In this document: one piece after another, positions 27,980-37,394 of the stretch
Layout: every line of letters starts with the position of its first letter
How positions within the stretch are numbered: position 1 is the stretch's first letter
From: JABAAE01 sp905480545
Lineage (GTDB): Bacteria > Planctomycetota > Planctomycetia > Pirellulales > Pirellulaceae
Assembly (NCBI GenBank): GCA_943788025.1
Contig: CALSOR010000002.1
Span: 248,001 to 312,000, forward strand
Length of the DNA stretch: 64,000 bases
Direction of reading: 5' to 3'
Position numbers and translations under genes: made by a program
The notes under the pieces: model-generated
Seen by the model: the letters and a program-made list of their open reading frames with translations, nothing else
Told to the model about the DNA's origin: nothing
Database searches by the model: none

Positions 27980-29350
27980 ATGCCCAATTCGAATCAGTGC
28001 AACACAAATCCTAATTGCGATGCCACTTCCATCGAACTAACCAATCCTCCATCCCAATCAAATGATTCTACGGCGTCCACGCGGCGAAGCTTCATCTCTA
28101 GGTCAGCGTTATCCGCGGTGGCTGTGGGAGGCTTCCATACGATGGCATCTGCTTCGGAATCAGTATCAGCCAATGACCAATTGGTTGCTGCTGTCATGGG
28201 CGTGAATGGTCGTGGAAGCGCTTTGGCAAAAGGGTTTTCACAGCAAAAAAATGTGGTTGTTTCTCACGTTTGCGACGTTGATTCGCGTGCGATCGCCAAG
28301 GGCAAAGCAGCGGTTAAACAAGTCACCGGAAAGGAAGCGGTCGGTGTCGCGGACTTTCGAAACGCACTTGATGACAAGTCGATCGATATCCTTATCGTCG
28401 CTGCTCCAAACCATTGGCATGCTCCCGCGTCAATGTTGGCGATTCAAGCCGGCAAACATGTCTACGTTGAGAAGCCATGTTCGCACACGCCTCGTGAGGG
28501 CGAATTATTGCTCGCCAATTCCATCAAACATAAAAAAGTTTGCACCATGGGCTCGCAACGCCGCAGCAATCCGGGACATGTGAAGGCGATTGAAAAAATC
28601 CATTCGGGCGCGATTGGAAATGTCATGTTTGCGAAATGCTGGTATGCAAACCGCCGTGGAGCCATTGGAACGGGTAAAGAAACGACAGCTCCAAGTTGGC
28701 TCGATTATAAAATGTGGCAAGGACCCTGCACCGACAAGCCGTTTAAGGACAATTTGGTGCATTACAATTGGCACTGGCATTGGCATTGGGGGAACGGTGA
28801 ACTGGGTAACAATGGAGTGCATGCACTCGATGTTGCTCGGTGGGGCATGCAGGTCGACTATCCGACGCGAGTTGTTTCGGCCGGCGGACGGTATCGATTC
28901 GATGACGACCAGGAAACGGCCGATACACACGTGACCAGTTTCGAGTTTGAAAAAAAGTTGATGGTGTGGGAAGGATTAAGCTGGTCTCCCAAAGGGAATG
29001 AGCAAACTGGATTTGGTGTTGCATTCCACGGAGACAAAGGCACTTTAATTCTGGTCGATTCGAAATACTCCATATATGACATGAGAAACAAGTTGGTCGA
29101 AGAAGAAGCTTTCTCGATGAGCGATGCTCCACACTTCAGCGACTTTTTGAATTGCATACGCGAAGGGGGTAAACCGAACGCCGATATTTCGGAAGCGCAT
29201 AAAAGCACACTGCTTTGCCACTTGGGAAATATTGCCCATCGAACCGGGCAATCCTTGAAAACCGATCCCACCAACGGTCATTTCAAAGACGATTCACTTT
29301 CGACCCATTGGTCAAAGGACTACCGAAAAGGTTGGGAACCGACCGTTTAA
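27980..29350 (+). CDS. Gfo/Idh/MocA family oxidoreductase, Tat-exported
   Basis: A 456-residue NAD(P)-dependent oxidoreductase. The N-terminus has a twin-arginine signal (STRRSFISRSALSAVAVGG) and a hydrophobic stretch, so export by Tat is expected, as for many planctomycete members of this family. The Rossmann region is marked by AVMGVNGRGSALAKG and the EKP motif by YVEKPCSHTPREG, followed by the alpha/beta sandwich C-terminal half (GDKGTLILVDS). The substrate is probably a sugar or inositol derivative, not identifiable here. The gene appears monocistronic. Confidence 0.92.
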   Translation: MPNSNQCNTNPNCDATSIELTNPPSQSNDSTASTRRSFISRSALSAVAVGGFHTMASASESVSANDQLVAAVMGVNGRGSALAKGFSQQKNVVVSHVCDVDSRAIAKGKAAVKQVTGKEAVGVADFRNALDDKSIDILIVAAPNHWHAPASMLAIQAGKHVYVEKPCSHTPREGELLLANSIKHKKVCTMGSQRRSNPGHVKAIEKIHSGAIGNVMFAKCWYANRRGAIGTGKETTAPSWLDYKMWQGPCTDKPFKDNLVHYNWHWHWHWGNGELGNNGVHALDVARWGMQVDYPTRVVSAGGRYRFDDDQETADTHVTSFEFEKKLMVWEGLSWSPKGNEQTGFGVAFHGDKGTLILVDSKYSIYDMRNKLVEEEAFSMSDAPHFSDFLNCIREGGKPNADISEAHKSTLLCHLGNIAHRTGQSLKTDPTNGHFKDDSLSTHWSKDYRKGWEPTV

Positions 29351-29759
29351 AACGGGTGCTTCAGGCTCGAAAAAAGAACCAAACTGAAATTGGGAGTGCG
29401 ACTGAATCAGCGTCGTTCGTGTTTGGCAACGGATTAGAACTTGAACATTGGTTTCGTTCATATTCATTTCTGATGCGCAAGTTCCAATTCGATTTGCGAC
29501 GCAACTCCCGTAGATCCGTCCAAGTCTACGCTAATTCAAAAGGCAAGTGCCCCGGGCAAAAGGCAAGTGTGAACTGCACCTCCGATAGGTGCCGAAATGA
29601 CTGCCCGCATCATCTTTTTGAGAATCATTCATTCTCGATCCCGTGCAAATTCCATCCCGTCAAACGTCGTCGCGATTTAAGATTTTGCACCTTTTAAAAA
29701 CCGATGTTCATTCGTGGGATGGAGCACTTGTCCGGGGGATGCTCTGATACAATGAAGGC
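29351..29759. other. 409 bp region without a supported gene
   Basis: Short open frames only. A 13-mer CAAAAGGCAAGTG occurs twice, 20 bases apart, at 29537 and 29557. The region holds the likely promoter and leader of the cytochrome-like gene at 29760. Confidence 0.5.
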
Positions 29760-32700
29760 ATGTTCACCTTCAGTCGCCCAGCACAAATGATGCTTTTGAA
29801 AATAACAAAATCCATCTTGCTTCATCGAGTTTCGCTTTTTGCGGCAGCCTTGGCGGTTCTTTCGCCATCTCTCTCCAGAGATCTTTTCTCTGATGATCTG
29901 CTTCAATTCAACCGCGATATTCGCCCCATTCTTTCCAACAACTGTTTCGAATGCCATGGTTTCGACCCCAATAAACGCGAGGCAGGTTTAAGACTGGACA
30001 CCGCCAATGGTGCCATTGCGGAACTGGATTCAGGAGATGGTCGGGCAATTGTTCCCGGGCGACCGAATGAAAGCAAATTGATTTCCCGGATCCTTTCACA
30101 TGATTCTGATGAGCAAATGCCCCCTGCAGATTCGGGAAAATCGAAACTGACTCCAAAGGAGATCAAAACCCTGCAGACATGGATTCTTCAAGGCGCAAAG
30201 TATGAACGACACTGGTCGTTTGTTGCTCCCAAGTCGTCGCCGCAACCGAAGGTCCGGAATACCAAATGGGCGCGCAATAAGATCGATTACTTTGTCTTGG
30301 AGCGGCTTGAAAAAGAGAGTCTTGATCCATCACCTGCCGCTGATCGACGCACCCTAATTCGTCGCGTTGCTTTGGATGTAACGGGGCTTCCGCCTACCCC
30401 ATCTGAGATTAAACGATATCTCGACGATGATACCTCAGATGCATATCAGAGAATGGTTGATCGATATTTGAGTTCCCCCCGTTACGGCGAGCACCTCGCC
30501 CGGTATTGGCTCGATCTGGCACGTTATGCCGATACCAGTGGTTATCAATACGATCGCGAACGAACGATGTGGGTCTGGCGAGATTGGGTTATCAACGCCT
30601 ACAACCAGAACATGCCTTTCAATCAATTTACGATTGAACAATTGGCTGGTGACCTACTACCTGATGCTCAGCCCCAACAAATTCTGGCCACTGGATTCAA
30701 TCGAAATCATCCGATCACTATCGAAGGTGGTGTCATCGACGAAGAGTATCGCACCGAATATGTGATGGACCGGGTTGTAACTACCAGCACCGTCTGGATG
30801 GGACTGACCACGGGATGCGCTCGGTGTCACGATCATAAGTTTGACCCGATTTCTCAAAAGGAATTTTATTCACTTTTTGCATTTTTCAATCAGGTCCCGG
30901 AACGCGGACTCAATGGCTTTACGCCCAATCAAAAAATTGCGTCTCCTTTGGCCGAAATCCAATCTGCTGAATCCTTGGCGGAAATTGAAAATGTGAAACA
31001 GAAGTTGACGGAATGGAAAGCGTTCATCGCCGAACCGAACGAAGTGGAATCAGAAAAGTGGGCGACCTCAATTGCGAATTCGAAAGCTCGCGGCTGGGAA
31101 GTGTTGCAACCTGCTCAAATGAGTTCCAGTGGTGGATCACGATTGGAAAAACAAGCGGATCATTCCATCGTTGCAGGCGGCGCTAATCCTCAAAAAGATA
31201 TCTACGAGATTTCTGCACAAACGGACCAGACGGAGATCACTGCCATTCGCCTGCAATGTTTGACGCATCCCTCACTTCCGGGCGGTGGTCCGGGTCGGCA
31301 CAGCAATTCCAATTTTGTGCTCAGCGAATTTGAATTGGTCGCACAGTCTGTTGTTGATCCACAGAAAAAACAAACCATTCGATTCTCCAAAGCGACTGCG
31401 GATTATTCTCAAAACGGCTATAACATCGCAAACACGATTGACGGAAATATAGCCAACAATAACGGCTGGGCCGTTGATGGTCCTACTCGAAAACAGCCTG
31501 TAACGGCCCTGTTCTACGCGTCCCAACCATTTGGTTTTCAGGGCGGAACCCGCCTTCAGTTTCGTTTGCGGCATGAAGCGACTTTCGCCACCCACGGAAT
31601 TGGACGATTGCGTTTGTCTTGCACCGTTGAGGACCCAGCATCGATCGAATCAGGTGGTATTCCGGCAAGCATTCGCACGATCGCTGCGAAAGCAAAAGAA
31701 ATCCGAACGCCAGCCGAAATCAAACAACTGGCGGCGAGTTATCAAACCGTGCTGGACGCGAGGAAAAAGTCTCTTGAGGCAGAACTTGCTCAGGTGATCG
31801 CGGCCAATTCGACAGCTTACCCCGCCACCATGGTGATGCAAGAACTCCCCAAACCTCGAACAACTCACGTGTTAAAACTTGGACAATACGATCGCAAGGG
31901 CGAAGTTGTTTTGGCGGACGTTCCTCAGGTCCTTCTTCCAATGTCTGAAACGGCCCCAGCCAATCGGCTTGGGTTGGCTCGCTGGCTGACCGATCCAAAG
32001 CATCCCTTAACGGCACGTGTCGCAGTGAATCGACATTGGCAACGACTATTCGGAACTGGACTGGTTAAAACTGCAGAAGATTTTGGAATGCAAGGTGAAT
32101 GGCCCAGCCACCCTGAATTGCTTGATTCACTTGCCGTACACTTTTCCTCTTCTGGCTGGAATGTGAAAGCACTCCAACGCCTGATCTTGAATTCTGCAAC
32201 TTATCGTCAAAGCGTCAAAGTCTCCACAATGTTGCTCGAAAAGGACCCAGAAAATCGCCTACTTGCACGGGGGCCCCGCTTTCGTCTGGATGCCGAACAA
32301 ATCCGTGATCAGGCTCTGGCGGTCAGTGGATTACTGGTGGAAAAACTGGGAGGTCCCAGCGTCTATCCATACCAACCTGCCGGATTGTGGCTGGAATTGA
32401 ACAACCGCCCCGGTTATTCGCGGGCCTATGCGGCATCCAAAGGCAATGGACTCTACCGTCGAAGCATGTACACGTTCTGGAAGCGAACAGTCCTGTCCCC
32501 AATGCTAACCACTTTCGACGCACCCGGCCGCGAGTTTTGTACTGTACGCCGATCCAAGACCAATACACCGCTTCAAGCTCTGTTGCTCCTTCAAGGCAAA
32601 CAGTACGTCGAAGCATCACGGAATTTGGCCGAACGCATTCTAACGCGGGGTGGTGAAAGTTTTGAATCGCGAATTCGATTCGGTTTTGAGTTGGCGACTG

Positions 32701-32912
32701 CGCGAATGATTACCGAAAAAGAATCCGCCATTTTTGCCCGTGTTTATCACGAACGGTTGGCCTATTTTCAGAAAAACGTTTCTGCTGCTGAAAGCCTGCT
32801 CAAGATTGGTGACTCACCAAGCAACATCGAACTTGACATCTTCGAACATGCCGCGTGGACCGAAGTCTCGCGTTTGATCTTGAATCTGGACGAAACTGTA
32901 ACAAAAGGCTAA
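29760..32912 (+). CDS. DUF1549/DUF1553 cytochrome c-like protein (PSCyt1-PSCyt2-PSD1) with discoidin-like insertion
   Basis: A 1050-residue extracytoplasmic protein. After an N-terminal hydrophobic segment come a planctomycete cytochrome c domain with CFECHG near residue 61 and a DUF1549 region with the second CxxCH (CARCHDHKFD near residue 353). A middle insertion follows whose beta-rich sequence (AIRLQCLTHPSLPGGGPGRH, VLSEFELVA, YNIANTIDGNIAN) resembles F5/8-type C (discoidin) modules, then the DUF1553 region (HWQRLFGTGLV, SHPELLDSLA). Reaction unknown; heme binding and glycan or surface contact are inferred from the domains. Its DUF1501 partner starts seven bases after its stop, so the two are an operon. 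Confidence 0.93.
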   Translation: MFTFSRPAQMMLLKITKSILLHRVSLFAAALAVLSPSLSRDLFSDDLLQFNRDIRPILSNNCFECHGFDPNKREAGLRLDTANGAIAELDSGDGRAIVPGRPNESKLISRILSHDSDEQMPPADSGKSKLTPKEIKTLQTWILQGAKYERHWSFVAPKSSPQPKVRNTKWARNKIDYFVLERLEKESLDPSPAADRRTLIRRVALDVTGLPPTPSEIKRYLDDDTSDAYQRMVDRYLSSPRYGEHLARYWLDLARYADTSGYQYDRERTMWVWRDWVINAYNQNMPFNQFTIEQLAGDLLPDAQPQQILATGFNRNHPITIEGGVIDEEYRTEYVMDRVVTTSTVWMGLTTGCARCHDHKFDPISQKEFYSLFAFFNQVPERGLNGFTPNQKIASPLAEIQSAESLAEIENVKQKLTEWKAFIAEPNEVESEKWATSIANSKARGWEVLQPAQMSSSGGSRLEKQADHSIVAGGANPQKDIYEISAQTDQTEITAIRLQCLTHPSLPGGGPGRHSNSNFVLSEFELVAQSVVDPQKKQTIRFSKATADYSQNGYNIANTIDGNIANNNGWAVDGPTRKQPVTALFYASQPFGFQGGTRLQFRLRHEATFATHGIGRLRLSCTVEDPASIESGGIPASIRTIAAKAKEIRTPAEIKQLAASYQTVLDARKKSLEAELAQVIAANSTAYPATMVMQELPKPRTTHVLKLGQYDRKGEVVLADVPQVLLPMSETAPANRLGLARWLTDPKHPLTARVAVNRHWQRLFGTGLVKTAEDFGMQGEWPSHPELLDSLAVHFSSSGWNVKALQRLILNSATYRQSVKVSTMLLEKDPENRLLARGPRFRLDAEQIRDQALAVSGLLVEKLGGPSVYPYQPAGLWLELNNRPGYSRAYAASKGNGLYRRSMYTFWKRTVLSPMLTTFDAPGREFCTVRRSKTNTPLQALLLLQGKQYVEASRNLAERILTRGGESFESRIRFGFELATARMITEKESAIFARVYHERLAYFQKNVSAAESLLKIGDSPSNIELDIFEHAAWTEVSRLILNLDETVTKG

Positions 32913-32919
32913 CGCGTTC

Positions 32920-34368
32920 ATGGACCCCCGATCTGAATCCCAATTAATTGAAAACCGGCGGCAGTTTTTCGGACGAAGTACGACCGGCATCGGTTCATTG
33001 GCACTCGCTTCACTTTTGAATCCACAGCTGCTCACCGGCGCCGCCCCCTCAATGCCCAGCGGTATTCCTCGGTTGCCCGCATTTGCAGCCAAAGCCAAGC
33101 GGGTTATCTATCTTTTGCAATCCGGTGCCCCATCGCAAATGGAGTTATTCGATTACAAGCCAACGCTCAAGGCTCTGCATGGCAAGCCATTACCTGAGTC
33201 CGTTCGTGAAGGACAACGGTTGACCGGCATGACCGCCAGGCAAAAAACATTCCCGATCGTGAATCCGCCCTTCGCTTTCAAACAACATGGAAAAAGCGGA
33301 ACGTGGATCAGTGACTTGCTCCCCCATTTGTCCAAAGTGGCCGATGATTTGTGCATTGTCAAATCAATGCACACCGAAGCCATTAACCACGATCCGGCTA
33401 TTACCTTTTTTCAAACTGGCAATCAACAACCGGGTCGCCCCAGCATTGGATCGTGGTTCAGTTACGGTTTGGGTAGCGAAAATGAAGACCTACCGGCATT
33501 TGTCGTCTTGCTTTCCAAAAACTCATTTTACCAAGCCCAACCCATTTACTCTCGACTCTGGGGAAGCGGATTTCTTCCATCCAATCACCAGGGGGTTAAG
33601 CTTCGAAGCCAAGGCGATCCGGTGCTGTACCTGAACGACCCAGCAGGAAACGATCCGAATGGACGACGCAAGTCTTTGGACGCATTGGCCGAACTGAATC
33701 GCATTCGAGAAAGAGAGATCGGTGATCCAGAGATTCGCACACGCATCGCGGCTTATGAAATGGCGTATCGAATGCAAACTTCGGTTCCGGAACTAGCCGA
33801 TCTATCAACCGAGTCGGAAAGCACATTCAAGCTTTATGGCGAGGAGGCCAAAATACCGGGAACACATGCCGCAAATTGTTTGATGGCACGCAGATTGGCC
33901 GAGCGAAATGTTCGCTTCATTCAGGTCTTCCACCGGGGATGGGACCACCATAGCAACCTCGCCAAGCATATCCCGGTGCTCAGCAAAGAAACCGATCAAG
34001 GCACCGCAGCGTTGATTACCGATTTAAAGCAACGCGGATTGCTCGACGACACACTTGTCATCTGGGGCGGCGAATTTGGTCGAACCGTCTATTCACAAGG
34101 TGGGATTGGAAATTACGGACGGGATCATCATCCACGATGCTTCTCAGTCTTTTTTGCCGGAGGTGGCGTCAAAGGTGGTATGTCCTACGGATCGACCGAC
34201 GATTTTTGTTACAACATCGCAGAGAATCCCGTTCACGTACATGATTTCCATGCAACCATCCTACATCAAATGGGTGTGAATCACGAAAAATTGACCTATC
34301 GTTTTCAAGGTCGTGATTACCGACTGACCGATGTTCATGGAAACGTTGTCAAAGGAATTCTCGCTTGA
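32920..34368 (+). CDS. DUF1501 protein, Tat-exported, partner of the upstream cytochrome-like protein
   Basis: A 482-residue DUF1501 protein. The N-terminus is a Tat-type signal (NRRQFFGRSTTGIGSLALAS). Family features are the LLQSGAPSQMELFDYKP segment, WGGEFGRTVYSQG, YGRDHHPRCFSV and the C-terminal GRDYRLTDVHGNVV. The same pairing occurs at 7695-13002, and the sequences of the two DUF1501 proteins are clearly paralogous. The protein is predicted to fold before export and act outside the cytoplasm together with the gene seven bases upstream. Reaction unknown. Confidence 0.93.
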   Translation: MDPRSESQLIENRRQFFGRSTTGIGSLALASLLNPQLLTGAAPSMPSGIPRLPAFAAKAKRVIYLLQSGAPSQMELFDYKPTLKALHGKPLPESVREGQRLTGMTARQKTFPIVNPPFAFKQHGKSGTWISDLLPHLSKVADDLCIVKSMHTEAINHDPAITFFQTGNQQPGRPSIGSWFSYGLGSENEDLPAFVVLLSKNSFYQAQPIYSRLWGSGFLPSNHQGVKLRSQGDPVLYLNDPAGNDPNGRRKSLDALAELNRIREREIGDPEIRTRIAAYEMAYRMQTSVPELADLSTESESTFKLYGEEAKIPGTHAANCLMARRLAERNVRFIQVFHRGWDHHSNLAKHIPVLSKETDQGTAALITDLKQRGLLDDTLVIWGGEFGRTVYSQGGIGNYGRDHHPRCFSVFFAGGGVKGGMSYGSTDDFCYNIAENPVHVHDFHATILHQMGVNHEKLTYRFQGRDYRLTDVHGNVVKGILA

Positions 34369-34451
34369 AAATGTTTGCAAAAACGGGTCAGAACTTGTGT
34401 TCGAAATTCATTCGACGGTCAATCGTTCATGAACCGTGACGATGAAATCGT

Positions 34452-34667
34452 TTACGGCAATTTAGAGTCATCATCGCCTTCTTGTTTTTTCTTTACGTTC
34501 GCACCAATACCCGCACCGATTGCAGCCCCCATCGCAACACCAAGTGCTATGCCAGTGCCAGAGTTATCAAGGGCCGCCCCTAGCGCAACGCCGAAAGCCA
34601 CACCCAAGGCCACACCAACGCCGGAATAGTGTTCGACGGGTTCTTTTATCGTGTCGGTTTTTCCCAC
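34452..34667 (-). CDS. Small glycine-zipper protein
   Basis: A 71-residue protein starting at a GTG with GGAG six bases upstream. The middle is two hydrophobic stretches rich in Gly and Ala at helical spacing (GVGVALGVAFGVALGAA and GIALGVAMGAAIGAGIGA), a glycine-zipper pattern of membrane-inserting helices, flanked by a charged N-terminus and an acidic tail. No enzyme motif. It may span or line the membrane; the function is unknown. It is the only supported gene between the DUF1501 gene and hisF. Confidence 0.7.
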   Translation of the reverse strand: MGKTDTIKEPVEHYSGVGVALGVAFGVALGAALDNSGTGIALGVAMGAAIGAGIGANVKKKQEGDDDSKLP

Positions 34668-35352
34668 CTGTTTCTCCGATGGTTAAAGTAAAACTCAGTC
34701 TTCTCGTGATGAAAAGCCGAATCGGTCGAAGCCTTCAATTGAACTCAACCGAAGACAAAACTCAAAACTCAGATTTCCTTAAGCGGTCGCCCCTACTTCG
34801 TTGGTGCCTTGGAAATATTGGCAAAGGGTCGAGAAGAACGTAAATGCAAACCCGATTCGATGAACAGTCATACCGAAATTAGCGAATGTTGAAACCGTCA
34901 TCTCCATAATCAAAAGAAGGCAGGAGAAAGCACGCACCGAATCAACTTGAGTCCTTCGGTTGCTTCAAACCGACGCAATTTGTTTCAGAATAGCGTTCGA
35001 ATCACCTTTATCACCTGATCGGCTGTTCCCGATTGAACAGATTTTTCCCAATTTGTGTTGGTGTGCACGCCGATTCGTTGAGGATTCTTCGTTTTGAACC
35101 CGATGCAACATCGCGTCAATGATAAAGGGATTTGGACTTGCTTTTTTTGTGCTCCAGCAGGTCTTCAATGAGCGATACTTTGGATTCTTGGCGAAATGGA
35201 TGGTTCGTGGACCATTCCTTCGCGAATTCCGAGAAAAACGCTAAACTGGCAACTTTCTTTCGTGGAACCCGACTCTGTTTGTGATAGGTCGTTTTGCGAA
35301 AACCGGCGGAATTACTTTCAAACATTCGATTTCAAGAAGCTCACACTAACTT
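34668..35352. other. 685 bp region without a supported gene
   Basis: Several short frames on both strands have no recognisable motif. The 3' end, upstream of hisF, is expected to hold the hisF promoter; I could not identify one reliably. Confidence 0.5.
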
Positions 35353-36120
35353 ATGCTCGCTGCACGTGTCATTCCCTGCCTTGACGTTGAATCTGGACGG
35401 GTTGTGAAGGGAACTAATTTTGTCGATTTGCGGGATGCTGGCGATCCTGTCGAAGTTGCCGCTGGCTACGAAGAACAAGGCGCCGATGAGCTGGTTTTCC
35501 TCGATATTAATGCCAGCCACGAAAATCGCTCGATTATGCTGGAAGTGGTTAAAAAGACCGCAGAGAAAGTTTTCATGCCGCTTACGGTCGGCGGTGGAAT
35601 TCGGACATTGGATGACATTCGTGCATTGTTGCAAGCAGGTTGCGACAAGGTTTCCATCAATTCGGCGGCGTGTAGAGATCCTGAATTCGTGCGGCAGGCT
35701 GCCTTGCGATTTGGCAGTCAATGCATCGTCGTCAACATCGATCCGAAACGTATTATCAAAGATGGCAAAACCGTTTTCGAGGTCCACATCAACGGTGGAC
35801 GAACTCCAACGGGCCTAGAGGCCGTAAGTTGGGCGAAAGAAGTGGAGGCATTAGGCGCAGGTGAAATCGTTTTAACCAGTATGGATTGCGACGGAACGAA
35901 AGACGGTTTCGATTTAGAGATCACCAAGGCGGTCGCGGAAGCGGTGGGGATTCCGGTTGTTGCCAGCGGTGGTGCCGGTAATCCGCAACATTTGGCGGAC
36001 GCAATTGTTAAAGGCAAGGCAAACGCGGCGCTGGCAGCGAGCATTTTTCACTTCGGTGAGTATACAATAGAAGAAACGAAAAAACTGATGGCGGAGCAGG
36101 GTATTCCTGTTCGGCTTTAA
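35353..36120 (+). CDS. hisF: Imidazole glycerol phosphate synthase subunit HisF
   Basis: A 255-residue (beta/alpha)8-barrel that closes the imidazole ring in histidine biosynthesis, using ammonia supplied by HisH. The N-terminal IPCLDVESGRVVKG has the catalytic Asp; a second catalytic Asp lies in VVNIDPKR; phosphate-binding loops are GGGIRTLDD and ASGGAGNPQHL, and TSMDCDGTKDGFDLE is fully typical. The length is normal. It stands alone, with no hisH or hisA adjacent; the pilT gene follows 83 bases later on the same strand, probably as a separate unit. Confidence 0.97.
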   Translation: MLAARVIPCLDVESGRVVKGTNFVDLRDAGDPVEVAAGYEEQGADELVFLDINASHENRSIMLEVVKKTAEKVFMPLTVGGGIRTLDDIRALLQAGCDKVSINSAACRDPEFVRQAALRFGSQCIVVNIDPKRIIKDGKTVFEVHINGGRTPTGLEAVSWAKEVEALGAGEIVLTSMDCDGTKDGFDLEITKAVAEAVGIPVVASGGAGNPQHLADAIVKGKANAALAASIFHFGEYTIEETKKLMAEQGIPVRL

Positions 36121-36203
36121 AGTCCAAAAACAAAGAACGGGCGTCCGAACTTTTTTCAGATCGCTTGAATCACAGATAAGAAATCATTGGGGAGCCTCTC
36201 ACG

Positions 36204-37394
36204 ATGGCGCATTCAAAAAAAGACACTTCTTCGGCAAGCGATAGCGAACCGTCCGATATCGAGAAGATGAAAAACCGCCTCTTGAAGAAGCGAGAGGCAC
36301 GTGAGGTCGATAAATATTTTCGGGCATTGGTAAAATTAGAAGGTAGTGACCTTCATATGAAGGTTGGAAACCCGCCGATTATTCGCGTCAACGGATCCCT
36401 CAAGCCGATGAACCGTGGCCCGATCGATGCTGAAGAAATGGTGAATCTCCTTTTTCCGATGATGAACGATCGCTCAAGAAGAATTTTCGATGAAGAAGGC
36501 GGCTGCGACTTTGCTTATATCGTTGACGTCGATGGTGTGGATTGGCGTTTTCGAGTGAACATGCTGCAGCAGCTCGGTCGCATCGGATTGGTCGCTCGTC
36601 GCGTCAACAACTTTATTCCAAATTTCGAGGGACTGTTTCTGCCGCCGGCCATGGAAACGTTATGCCACTTCGATCAGGGCATGGTTCTCCTCGCCGGTGT
36701 GACCGGCTCCGGAAAAAGCACGACGATTGCCTCGATGTTGAATTACATCAACAGGATTTACAGCAAGCACATTTTGACACTTGAGGACCCGATCGAGTTT
36801 GTTTTTACCGAAGAAAAGTGTTTGATCAACCAACGTGAGGTTGGCATGGATGTCGTCGACTTTGGCATCGGAATGAAGCATGCGGTTCGTGAAGATCCAG
36901 ATATCATTTTGGTCGGAGAGCTGCGTGACGAAGAGACGTTTATGACCGCAATTCATGCCGCCGAAACCGGCCACCTTGTTTTCGGAACGATTCACGCATC
37001 CAGTTCATCGACCACCATTGGTCGTATTTTGGACCTCTTTCCGGAAGAAATGCACGGTGCGATTCGAAGTGCGATTGCGTTCAACATGAAAGCCGTTGTT
37101 GCTCAGAAGCTTTTGCCCTCGATTCAAGAAGGTGTCGGACGTGTGCCAACTTGCGAAATCATGACCTTCAATCCGACCGTTCGCAAACTGATTCTGGAAG
37201 GCAAGGACGAAAAACTTCCTGATGCAATTCGCATCGGCGCCGAGGAAGGCATGCAGGACTTTACCATGAGCCTTCAACAATTGGTGGATGACAAATTGAT
37301 TGACCGACCGACCGCGTTCCAAGTTGCTCCCAACAAGGACGCGCTCAAAATGGCTCTCAAGGGTATCAACGTATCGCAACCTGGAATTCTTTGA
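36204..37394 (+). CDS. pilT: PilT-like type IV pilus retraction ATPase
   Basis: A 396-residue hexameric motor ATPase of the PilT type with all motifs intact: Walker A GVTGSGKST (residues 165-173), the Asp box (TLEDPIEF), Walker B DPDIILVGELRDEETF, and the His box TGHLVFGTIHA. The N-terminal domain (about residues 35-150) contains SDLHMKVGNPPI, the PilT N-domain signature. It has a charged N-terminal extension of some 30 residues. Type IV pilus genes other than this motor are not visible; instead two GspE-like genes without nucleotide-binding residues follow, the first overlapping the stop by one base (TGATG), indicating translational coupling. Confidence 0.93.
   Translation: MAHSKKDTSSASDSEPSDIEKMKNRLLKKREAREVDKYFRALVKLEGSDLHMKVGNPPIIRVNGSLKPMNRGPIDAEEMVNLLFPMMNDRSRRIFDEEGGCDFAYIVDVDGVDWRFRVNMLQQLGRIGLVARRVNNFIPNFEGLFLPPAMETLCHFDQGMVLLAGVTGSGKSTTIASMLNYINRIYSKHILTLEDPIEFVFTEEKCLINQREVGMDVVDFGIGMKHAVREDPDIILVGELRDEETFMTAIHAAETGHLVFGTIHASSSSTTIGRILDLFPEEMHGAIRSAIAFNMKAVVAQKLLPSIQEGVGRVPTCEIMTFNPTVRKLILEGKDEKLPDAIRIGAEEGMQDFTMSLQQLVDDKLIDRPTAFQVAPNKDALKMALKGINVSQPGIL

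Noticed and set aside
34965..35325. Minus-strand open frames upstream of hisF
   Set aside because: Short, overlapping, rich in Lys/Ser, without a signal, motif or start site.
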